Assembly: GCA_913061235.1 (NCBI GenBank)
Contig: CAJXTB010000001.1
Coordinates: 124,001 to 188,000, forward strand
From: an uncultured Pseudomonadota bacterium
Lineage (GTDB): Bacteria; Myxococcota_A; UBA796; GCA-2862545
Length of the DNA: 64,000 nt
Reading direction: 5' to 3'
Shown: piece by piece, positions 15,955 to 22,979 of the stretch
Layout of the letters: every line of letters begins with the position of its first letter
Position numbering within the stretch: the stretch's first letter is position 1
Notes under the pieces: generated by a model
Databases searched by the model: none
What the model was told of the DNA's origin: nothing
The model's input: the letters and a program-made list of their open reading frames with translations, nothing else
Position numbers and translations under genes: made by a program

Positions 15955-17736
15955 CTACTCTTCGATGGCGGCGCCGCCGTCCCACTGACCGATCGAGAAG
16001 ATCACGAACTCGGCAGGCTTGACGGGGCAGAGACCAACTTGGACGTTGACCTGGCCGGCGTCAATGAGGTAGCGCGGGTTCGTTTCTTCGTCACACTTGA
16101 CGTAGAACGCTTCTTCTGGCGTCTTGCCGAAGAGTGCGCCCGAGCGCCAGACACGGAGCAGGTAGCTGCGAACGTCACGTGAGAGCTTGGCCCACAAGTT
16201 GTGATCATTCGGTTCGAACACGGCCCACTGCATGCCATTGATGATCGACTGCTCAATCATGATGAACAAGCGGCGAACGTTGATGTACTTCCAGCTCGGG
16301 TCCGACTTGGTAGCCAAGGTGCGAGCACCCCAGACACGGATTCCACGGTCCTTGAAGATACGGATGACGTTGACGCCACGGTCATTGTACTGACCCTGCT
16401 CGATCTTGTTGATCTTCTGCGACAAGCCCGTGATTCCCATGAGAATCTCGTTGGCCGGTGCCTTGTGCACACCGCGCTCGCCATCGACGCGGGCGAAGAG
16501 GCCTGCGACGTGACCGGAAGGTGGCAGGTAGAGTTCCTGACCCTTTTCGGCCTTGATGAGCTTACGACGAAGCGGGCCCGAGACGCTGATGTCTTGTTCG
16601 CCAACGTACCAGCTTGGCTGGGTGACCTTGACCCAAGGCACGTACATAGCGCCGTAGCCCTTGTTCGATGCGGGGATGTCAACATCACCGGTCGAGAGCA
16701 ACGGTCCATCAAGAATCGCGAAGCGGTCCTTGCGGGTTTCACAATGCTCAAGCATTTCGCGCTGCTGGTTGAAGGACAAGCCTGTTGCAACGTGCATGGC
16801 CATGTCTTCGCAATCATCGAATGCGTAAAGACCGACCTTGTCAGCCTGGTTTTCGCGAATCGAGCACTGGAGGTTCTGGACGCCGAGGAGGTAGACGTAC
16901 GCCTTGCCGCCACCATTGTCGTAGAATCCATTCACAGATGCGACGAAGTTGAACACGGAGTCCTGTGACAGGAACTCGCGGAACTGCGTCTTGAGGCTGT
17001 CATCGTTGGCCAAGGCCTCAAAGACGGCGTCAGCAGCTTCATCTGGGTCGTCGATCTTCTCGCCAACCAGCTCTTCGATGGACTTGGTCTCAACGAGGTA
17101 CTGTGCGAAGAAGCTCTGGAGCCAGCGGAAGAATTCCGACTTGTTGGTAACGCCGAACGGCGAGACCGAGTACTCGCTGAGCATCGCGGTGCCCTTGGCA
17201 CTCTGGAACTCGTAGCCGTAGACTTCAAGGAGGTCCTTGGCGGCCTTCGGCTTCGGAGCACCGATTGCGAAGTTCTCGTTGACGTCGTTGAGGAGTTGTT
17301 CCACAGCGATGTCGTCGTCAGTAAGGACGGCGCCCTTAGTGTCGAGAAGGTCAGCGCTGACCTCCATGGACTCCTTGCCGACCGTAATCTTGGTCATGCC
17401 CTTGCCACCAGCGCCGAACGTCGGCTTGTGGCCGTTGAGTTCGAGCAACTTGGCAACATTGCGAACCTGGCCGCGCTTCAGCTTGAACGCTTGGGTAAGC
17501 GCCGTGACGGCCTCTTCCGAGTCGCCGGTCACCTTTCCGCTGCTGTCGACCAGCTGCGGAATGACCTTGCCGGTCACGGTCTTCGTGCCGTCGCTACCGG
17601 TCAGTGCAATCGCATCAGTCGGCGGCTCGAACTCAAACAGTCCGAGAAAGCCGGGAATCGACGTCGCAACGGACGAGATGGGCTTCGGTCCGGAGTCGAC
17701 CTCGCGGATGTATACGCCTGGTGTATGGTATTCCAT
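15955..17736 (-). CDS. main contractile tail sheath protein
   Basis: 593 aa. N-terminus EYHTPGVYIREVDSGPKPI is the canonical sheath start; SSVATSIPGFLGLFE follows. The variable outer domain (about 45-250) includes YGYEFQSAKGTAM and an acidic helical region. The conserved C-terminal core: ERCxTRKDRFAILDGP, YGAMYVPWVKV, PPSGHVAGLFARVDGE, APANEILMGITGL, IRVWGARTLATKSDPSW, YINVRRLFIMIEQSI, FYVKCDEETNPRYLIDAGQ. Sheath subunits form the outer helical cylinder whose contraction drives the tube. It is followed by a hairpin that may set its high expression relative to the rest of the operon. Homology is unambiguous. Confidence 0.96.
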   Translation of the reverse strand: MEYHTPGVYIREVDSGPKPISSVATSIPGFLGLFEFEPPTDAIALTGSDGTKTVTGKVIPQLVDSSGKVTGDSEEAVTALTQAFKLKRGQVRNVAKLLELNGHKPTFGAGGKGMTKITVGKESMEVSADLLDTKGAVLTDDDIAVEQLLNDVNENFAIGAPKPKAAKDLLEVYGYEFQSAKGTAMLSEYSVSPFGVTNKSEFFRWLQSFFAQYLVETKSIEELVGEKIDDPDEAADAVFEALANDDSLKTQFREFLSQDSVFNFVASVNGFYDNGGGKAYVYLLGVQNLQCSIRENQADKVGLYAFDDCEDMAMHVATGLSFNQQREMLEHCETRKDRFAILDGPLLSTGDVDIPASNKGYGAMYVPWVKVTQPSWYVGEQDISVSGPLRRKLIKAEKGQELYLPPSGHVAGLFARVDGERGVHKAPANEILMGITGLSQKINKIEQGQYNDRGVNVIRIFKDRGIRVWGARTLATKSDPSWKYINVRRLFIMIEQSIINGMQWAVFEPNDHNLWAKLSRDVRSYLLRVWRSGALFGKTPEEAFYVKCDEETNPRYLIDAGQVNVQVGLCPVKPAEFVIFSIGQWDGGAAIEE

Positions 17737-17772
17737 CGTTTCTAAGTCCTCACTCGTGGGCTGGCGTCAGCG

Positions 17773-18579
17773 TCAAGAATCGTCGTCGCCGGGGTTGATG
17801 TCTGTGATGCGGCGCGCAGGGCGTGCTCGCATTCGTCCACTGGCAGATTCTCTGCCAGAGGAACGTTGGTTGGTTCTGGGAGCCGCAAGGGCTTCCTGGT
17901 TGAAATCGAAATCGGTTGCGAATGGGAGGTCCGTGACCAGCGACCCTTCAATAGCACAACGTGCTTTGTAGGTCAGGAATGGACGGTATGGAGCCTCATG
18001 AATCGTGAAGAAGTTGATGGCGTCACCCACGGTGAGATCATCTACAAGCGCGAGTGCGACTTTTTCGTAGATTACCTCATCTCCAGTGTTCTCTGGCCCC
18101 CATTGGTTGCCCGTGGAATCCACGGCCTGCCCATCTGGCAGGAGGTACTTGCGGGGACGGTACAGCAAGTGAGTCGCTTCGTGAAGCCGCAGAAGCAACC
18201 AACCCAACAATCGTTCAGCGTCCGATCGAAACTTGGAGTGCACGGCAATCAAATAATGCAGTTCCAAGTACAAAGGTGGGCGTTCCCAGTAGACCTCTTT
18301 CGGGTCGAGAATCCCTTGAGCATTTTCTTCCGCAGTGAACTTTGCCATGCGGCGCCGCTTGGAGTTGATGAGCGAGGTGTTCTGGGTCGTCTTGTACATG
18401 TAGACGTAAACAACCTCTTCCCGGTCCTTTGGAACGAAAGAAAGATCTTCCTCGATGCGCGGCTTCGGCCCGTCCGACTTCCAGCCGTCGAGCAGGAAGC
18501 GGTGAAGGGCTTCGGTCACTTCGCCAATCGTATGGCGCCCCTGCATCGGTCCAGTGGTGCGTGTCGACTCTTCGCTCAT
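17773..18579 (-). CDS. Pvc16/Afp16-like tail terminator protein (DUF4255)
   Basis: 268 aa from the ATG at 18579, which overlaps the preceding stop (ATGA) and has GAGGGA upstream; an upstream in-frame TTG is less likely. Residues about 20-200 show the DUF4255/Pvc16 N-terminal pattern: TIGEVTEALHRFLLDGW, VYVYMYKTTQNTSLIN, RPPLYLELHYLIAVHSK, AERLLGWLLLRLHEATHLL, then FFTIHEAPYRPFLTYKAR. The protein caps the tube-sheath end and terminates assembly. The last about 50 residues are a disordered Arg-rich tail (SSGRESASGRMRARPARR), a composition shared with the neighbouring 159-aa and giant proteins. Confidence 0.85.
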   Translation of the reverse strand: MSEESTRTTGPMQGRHTIGEVTEALHRFLLDGWKSDGPKPRIEEDLSFVPKDREEVVYVYMYKTTQNTSLINSKRRRMAKFTAEENAQGILDPKEVYWERPPLYLELHYLIAVHSKFRSDAERLLGWLLLRLHEATHLLYRPRKYLLPDGQAVDSTGNQWGPENTGDEVIYEKVALALVDDLTVGDAINFFTIHEAPYRPFLTYKARCAIEGSLVTDLPFATDFDFNQEALAAPRTNQRSSGRESASGRMRARPARRITDINPGDDDS

Positions 18580-19055
18580 TGTCCGTCCCTCGTCAGCCAA
18601 TCATCGACCGATGGAATCGTGGGCATTGCTGCCCGGGGCGCTGGATCGGTTCTCAACGGGCTGCCACCCTTTAGGGCTGCACGAAGGTCGATCAAGGCTG
18701 TGCTCACCGGTTCACGTCCGTCCAGACGGCACGCGTCCCAAGGAATAGGCTCGACTATCTTCAGCCGGCGCCCACTCGCGGTGTGTTGGCGGTAGGGGTA
18801 GCGCACCAGTCTCTTTAGAAGCGGTGCGTTCGGCCAGGGCTTGCCCAAGTTCTGAATCCGCCTTGGCTTTCCTTCCCGCACCCGAACTTTCGACTCCCGC
18901 ACGGCAGGTGCTTCACGCAACGGCTTGTCTCGGGCACCGAGACGCGCCATCTCCGGGCGAGGGTCAGAAAGACCTTCTCCGGGGTATTTGCGCTTGAGAC
19001 GATCGCGAGGGTCCATGTGAGTCCATGTGGCGGGGAGCCGGAAACTCATCATCAT
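18576..19055 (-). CDS. unknown basic eCIS-operon protein with PGExLS motif
   Basis: 159 aa, or 146 aa if translation starts at the internal ATG giving MDPRDRLKRKYPGEGLS. I do not recognise the family. Strongly basic, Pro/Arg-rich, without membrane segment; the only foldable-looking part is the C-terminal half (PWDACRLDGREPVSTALID, LRAALKGG). A KYPGEGLS segment resembles the N-terminal PGExLS motif of the giant and DUF4157 proteins, although the following residues differ. As first gene of the minus-strand eCIS operon, coupled (ATGA) to the Pvc16-like gene, it probably belongs to the particle or its assembly. Neither start has a strong Shine-Dalgarno sequence. Confidence 0.6.
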   Translation of the reverse strand: MMMSFRLPATWTHMDPRDRLKRKYPGEGLSDPRPEMARLGARDKPLREAPAVRESKVRVREGKPRRIQNLGKPWPNAPLLKRLVRYPYRQHTASGRRLKIVEPIPWDACRLDGREPVSTALIDLRAALKGGSPLRTDPAPRAAMPTIPSVDDWLTRDGQ

Positions 19056-19116
19056 CTTGGGCCGAGGTCAACCCCGAAGCTCGGATCGGTTGAATTGAGG
19101 CTAGGCCGACGCGCTG

Positions 19117-19128
19117 CCTGACGTCAGG
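19117..19128. promoter_or_regulatory. 12-bp perfect palindrome in the eCIS divergent promoter region
   Basis: CCTGACGTCAGG is its own reverse complement and lies in the 89-base space between the minus-strand eCIS operon and the plus-strand 234-aa gene, 17 bases upstream of the latter's ATG. Its position suits an operator for a dimeric regulator controlling both directions. No clear -35/-10 pair could be assigned, and no regulator gene is adjacent. Confidence 0.4.
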
Positions 19129-19144
19129 TGCTACGTTCCCTGTC

Positions 19145-19849
19145 ATGCAGGATGCACACAAACAGTCTGGGAAGAAGGGCAAGAAGGGAAGCAGCTCTGG
19201 GTCCGCGGCGCATGCGGACAAGGGCGGCGACCGCTCCACTGAACAGCTGAAAGCCATGGGCAAGAAGCTGGGTAACGACGAACTTCAGCAGCGCATCCAG
19301 AAGGGCAACGCCACCCGCGACGAGTTGATGGACTTCCTCCACGACAGGCTCAAGAACATGCGCGCAGTGCAAGAGCGCGAAATTGGGATGAGCGACAAAC
19401 GCAGCAGCCGCGAACACTGGCGCCAGATCTCGGACAAACAAAAGACCGAGTACACCAATCCCGACCCCACGCGGTGGCGCGAATCGGCAAAGCTGTACGA
19501 GCAGGCGGCGTTCCAATTGGCCAGGGGCTCACTCGGACGCGGCGCGCAGCTCGTCAAGAAGGCTCTGGGCGAGGAGCGGAAGACCTTCGACAAGCTCTCT
19601 GTCGTCGTAAAGGTCACGCAAGAGGAGCGCGAAGGACTCGACAGTGGGCCCGAGGCTGTCGGAGATGTCGCTCCGAATGAGGGCTGCAGCGCGACCGAAA
19701 TGCCGAGTGAAATCCGCGACCTTGCACGTAAAATTCAGAACGTCACCGAAAAAGCTCCTGAACTCCCTGGTCGCAAGAGGGTCCGTGACCCTTGGTGGAC
19801 AGAGGAGGAAGAGGAGGAAGAGGAAGAAGGCAATGCCGGGTCCGGTTGA
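19145..19849 (+). CDS. unknown eCIS-linked protein, basic head and poly-Glu tail
   Basis: 234 aa, no recognised family. N-terminal 35 residues are Lys/Gly/Ser-rich (KKGKKGSSSGS). Residues about 35-165 are helical and charged (KLGNDELQQRIQKGNATRD, ELMDFLHDRLKNMRAVQERE, YEQAAFQLARGSLGRGAQLV). The C-terminus is PWWT followed by nine consecutive Glu and GNAGSG. No signal peptide. It is divergent from the main eCIS operon and its end overlaps argE by 17 bases. Helical start and opposite charged ends suggest an adaptor or chaperone binding a basic partner such as the giant protein; that is inference. The ATG has no obvious Shine-Dalgarno sequence. Confidence 0.65.
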   Translation: MQDAHKQSGKKGKKGSSSGSAAHADKGGDRSTEQLKAMGKKLGNDELQQRIQKGNATRDELMDFLHDRLKNMRAVQEREIGMSDKRSSREHWRQISDKQKTEYTNPDPTRWRESAKLYEQAAFQLARGSLGRGAQLVKKALGEERKTFDKLSVVVKVTQEEREGLDSGPEAVGDVAPNEGCSATEMPSEIRDLARKIQNVTEKAPELPGRKRVRDPWWTEEEEEEEEEGNAGSG

Positions 19850-20972
19850 ACACCTAAAGCAGCTGATCGCGATGGACACCACGTCACACCGAGCGGTCAC
19901 CGAATTGTCGGCGTACGTCGCCTCCAGGCTAGAATCCATGGGCTTCCGTATCGAGCGTTTCGGCTCCGACGCGAAGCACAATCTTGTAGCGAGCGTTGGC
20001 CCCATCGGGACGGACGGCCTTGTACTGTCTGGCCACATGGACACGGTGCCAACGGAGGGCCAGCCGTGGACATGCGACCCGTTCAAACTGACAGAGCGCG
20101 ACGGGAATCTGGTAGGTCGCGGCACCGCTGACATGAAGGGGTTCTTGGCAGCGACACTCACGGCCCTCGAAGGGCTCGACTTGGCCACGTTGGACCGCGA
20201 GCTGGTACTCATCTGGACACATGATGAAGAGGTCGGATGCCTGGGTTCGTCTCAATTGGCGGAGCAGTTGCTCGCTGATGGACGTCCACTACCGAAGGCA
20301 TGTGTGATCGGTGAACCCACAGGGTTTGAGGTACTTCGTATGCACCCCGGGCATGTCGCCTCAGAGTTTGTCTTCAAGGGCGCGGCTGCACACTCCTCTC
20401 GCCCGGACCTGGGTTCAAACGCGATTGAGGCCGCCGCCGACGCCATCGTAGCCATCCGTCAACTCGCCAAAGAGCTTGAGACTGAGACGTGCTTCGAAGA
20501 CTTGTTGGAGCGCCCTTGGGTCGCCGTCAACACCGCCACGATTCAAGGAGGCAGCGCCATCAACATTGTGCCGGACCGGTGCGTGGTGCGACTCGGATAC
20601 CGCCCCCTACCCGGCTCAGATCCGGTGGACGTCCACAATCGCGTACGAGAGCGCATTGCGTCGCTCGGACTGACGAACGTCGACGACCGGGTCTTGCGCA
20701 TCACTCCATCCATGCTGACCGACCTGTCGAGCCGAACCATGCGGCTGCTCACTCCCCATTCGCCATGCGAGCACGCAGGCGCCGCAACCTTCGCGACAGA
20801 CGGAGGCAACCTGGCCAAACTGGGAATGGAGCCGCTGGTGTTCGGGCCGGGCAGCATCAACGTTGCGCATCAAGCAGACGAGTTCATTCCACGCGCGGAC
20901 CTCGAACGAACCGTAGGCATGGTGCAGCAGATGGTCCGCACCCAATGCATGTCAGGCGCGCACAGCCGCTAG
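19833..20972 (+). CDS. argE: acetylornithine deacetylase (M20 family)
   Basis: 379 aa, about the size of E. coli ArgE. M20 zinc-site residues are visible: H68 and D70 in LSGHMDTVP, D100 in GRGTADMKG, E132/E133 in HDEEVGCLG, a GEPTG glutamate, and the late histidine in PGSINVAHQADEF. It removes acetyl from N-acetylornithine (arginine synthesis); related desuccinylases share the fold, so substrate is likely rather than proven. Start at 19833 is chosen over a longer frame because AGAAGG precedes it and the M20 N-terminus begins here. It overlaps the 234-aa gene by 17 bases and its 3-prime end overlaps hutF by 21 bases. A housekeeping gene inside an eCIS locus is unexpected. Confidence 0.85.
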   Translation: MPGPVEHLKQLIAMDTTSHRAVTELSAYVASRLESMGFRIERFGSDAKHNLVASVGPIGTDGLVLSGHMDTVPTEGQPWTCDPFKLTERDGNLVGRGTADMKGFLAATLTALEGLDLATLDRELVLIWTHDEEVGCLGSSQLAEQLLADGRPLPKACVIGEPTGFEVLRMHPGHVASEFVFKGAAAHSSRPDLGSNAIEAAADAIVAIRQLAKELETETCFEDLLERPWVAVNTATIQGGSAINIVPDRCVVRLGYRPLPGSDPVDVHNRVRERIASLGLTNVDDRVLRITPSMLTDLSSRTMRLLTPHSPCEHAGAATFATDGGNLAKLGMEPLVFGPGSINVAHQADEFIPRADLERTVGMVQQMVRTQCMSGAHSR

Positions 20973-22271
20973 CGCCAGTTTGGCTGCTTCAATGATCTCG
21001 CGGTGCATCGCGTGATGTCCGTCGCGAACGACCTCCTGACCGCCAACCCAAACATCAGTGACGTTGTTGGCTCCCGCCCCGAAGGCAACGGCCTCGAGTG
21101 GGTCCACGCCCAAAAACGACGCAGACGAAAGGTCTACAGCGACGAGATCAGCCGGTCTTCCAACCGCGATGCCTGACTCAAAACCAATGGACTGCGCACC
21201 GCCTGCACACGCGCTCTGCAGAATTCCAATGGCTGGACGCTCTCCGCCAATTCCGCGTCGTCCGGCATGAGCCCGTCCGACGGTATGGGCGAGCCTAGCC
21301 TCCTCCAAAATATCAATGCGAGCATGACTGTCGGTGCCTACGCACACCCTTCCGGGCCAGTCCTGTATCGGAAAAATGCCGTCACCAAGGTCGTACTCGG
21401 TCGTCGGGCACACACAGACCCCCCCCCCCGCAGCGGCGAGTCTGGCCAGGTCTCCGTCGCCGGGCCAGGTCAAGTGGACCGCTGTGAATCGCTCGCTGAC
21501 CAGACCACTGTCCGCAAAAACGGCCAGGGGTGAGCGTCCTAGAGCATCTAGGCATTGGCGCACCTCAGCCGGCTGCTCCGCTACGTGTGCGTGGACGACT
21601 CCCTCGAACGACGCCAACTCCCGCAGCCAACTCTCGGGAACGGCACGAATTGAGTGCGGTGCTAGGCCGATCCGCACGTAGTCGTCCGTTCGGTCAGACA
21701 ATACCGACACCGCCTCGAGGCTGGCCTCAGGCGACACATCGCAGAATCGACGCTGCTCGGGCTTGGCAGGAATACCAATCGCGCTCGTGTTGTAAGTGAC
21801 GCGCAATAGAGCAATGCGAATGCCGACATCTCGTGCCGCTTGGATGACGCGATGCGCCAGTTCATTAGGGTCGTCGTACGGGCGACCGTTCGCCTGGTGA
21901 TGGACATAGTGAAACTCACCAACCGCGGTCACGCCGCCAAGCGCCATCTCTAGAAATGCGAGGCGAGAAATGGGGCCGATGGTGTCCGGAGTGAGGGCGC
22001 CGGCAACGCCATACATTGCGGTACGCCACGACCAAAAGTCATCGCTGGTGCCACCCATGTGCTGCACACCACCTCGAATCGCACGCTGAAAGGCGTGGGA
22101 GTGCGCGTTCACCAGGCCGGGAATGATGATCTTCCCAGCCAAGCGCCGTGTGTAGTTCGACTGGCGCGAAGCCGGCCTAAGGTCTACAATACAACCGTGT
22201 TCTACGGCTACATCGGTATTTGTGACGACACCTTCTGGAGTCAACACGTAGTCCGGCCGTAAGATCTCCAA
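20952..22271 (-). CDS. hutF: formimidoylglutamate deiminase
   Basis: 439-aa amidohydrolase that converts N-formimino-glutamate to N-formylglutamate and ammonia in the five-step histidine degradation pathway. Recognised by PGLVNAHSHAFQRAIRG (metal-binding HxH), DDFWSWRTAMYGVAG, GEFHYVHHQANG, a VHAHVAEQ histidine site and VCVGTDSHA. Length is normal for HutF (about 450). The TTG at 22271 is selected because GGAG lies eight bases upstream and the conserved sequence starts just after; the longer frame would run into the divergent DUF4157 gene. No other hut gene is nearby. Divergent to the DUF4157 gene with only 40 bases between. Confidence 0.88.
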   Translation of the reverse strand: MEILRPDYVLTPEGVVTNTDVAVEHGCIVDLRPASRQSNYTRRLAGKIIIPGLVNAHSHAFQRAIRGGVQHMGGTSDDFWSWRTAMYGVAGALTPDTIGPISRLAFLEMALGGVTAVGEFHYVHHQANGRPYDDPNELAHRVIQAARDVGIRIALLRVTYNTSAIGIPAKPEQRRFCDVSPEASLEAVSVLSDRTDDYVRIGLAPHSIRAVPESWLRELASFEGVVHAHVAEQPAEVRQCLDALGRSPLAVFADSGLVSERFTAVHLTWPGDGDLARLAAAGGGVCVCPTTEYDLGDGIFPIQDWPGRVCVGTDSHARIDILEEARLAHTVGRAHAGRRGIGGERPAIGILQSACAGGAQSIGFESGIAVGRPADLVAVDLSSASFLGVDPLEAVAFGAGANNVTDVWVGGQEVVRDGHHAMHREIIEAAKLALAAVRA

Positions 22272-22311
22272 GCTTCTATCTCCGTTTTTGTTTCTATATT
22301 TGGGAGACCCT

Positions 22312-22914
22312 ATGTCTAACCGCACTGTTCCCGGCGAGTCACTTTCTCGTCGCGTAGCCTCCCGCGATGCCGGCCTCATGCGCCGCACCATGTCTGACGG
22401 TGGCGAGGTCTATAGCGGTCCCCTCGCCCGTCGTGCTCTCCGTGCTCTCGGCGCGCGCGCCATGACCATGGACCACACAATCCTTGTCGACGACGACTTC
22501 GATGAGAGCAATCCAGAAGACCAAGCGCTGTACGCCCATGAGCGATTTCACCAGATGGAATCCGGCGGCGCAGACAACTCGGACGACCTACACGACGCCG
22601 AGGAAATGGGTGCGCAGGCCGTGGAACGTATGGTGTTGCACCGTGCGCACGCTGGCGAAGACTTCGGCGCCATCATGCGAGACGTCAAGGCTGGCGGCGG
22701 TGCGACTCATAGCTCAGACTCCATGGGCCCCAGCCCTGCGACTACCGGCGGCCCGGGACAAGACCTGAGCGTCGAACAGAAGGCCTACATGGCCCTGCGA
22801 AAGCAGGGAAAGAGCCACACGGCTATTGTAACCGAGCTCGCCCGCAAGGTTGTCGAGGGCATGAAGAAGCAGGAAGAGTCCGCTCCAATGCGCGGCGGTA
22901 GCAGCCGCTGGTAG
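22312..22914 (+). CDS. solo DUF4157 (eCIS core) protein with PGExLSxRV N-terminus
   Basis: 200 aa. Residues 35-85 match the DUF4157/eCIS-core domain: LARRALRALGARAMTM, a short ILVDDDF strand, NPEDQALYAHERFHQMESG. The HERFH at 76-80 fits the HExxH metalloprotease motif. In other bacteria this domain is a hallmark of eCIS loci and is often fused to large cargo; here it is short and alone. The N-terminus MSNRTVPGESLSRRV and C-terminus RGGSSRW resemble the ends of the giant protein. A C-terminal helix (VTELARKVVEGMKKQEE) precedes the end. ATG at 22312 has GGGAG upstream; an earlier TTG is not needed. Next gene downstream is the eCIS ATPase. Confidence 0.8.
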   Translation: MSNRTVPGESLSRRVASRDAGLMRRTMSDGGEVYSGPLARRALRALGARAMTMDHTILVDDDFDESNPEDQALYAHERFHQMESGGADNSDDLHDAEEMGAQAVERMVLHRAHAGEDFGAIMRDVKAGGGATHSSDSMGPSPATTGGPGQDLSVEQKAYMALRKQGKSHTAIVTELARKVVEGMKKQEESAPMRGGSSRW

Positions 22915-22979
22915 TCAACTTAGCGGGCATCCTGCGCTGACCAGCGCCAGCCGGTACACTGCCCGCCACGAGGGTGTGT

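Noticed and set aside
22295-22300. TATATT as a -10 box for the DUF4157 gene
   Set aside because: It is only 12 bases before the ATG and overlaps the space needed for the ribosome-binding site; no matching -35.
22272-22391. Longer hutF frame starting at 22391
   Set aside because: It would overlap the divergent DUF4157 coding start and adds residues with no similarity to HutF; the TTG at 22271 with GGAG is better supported.
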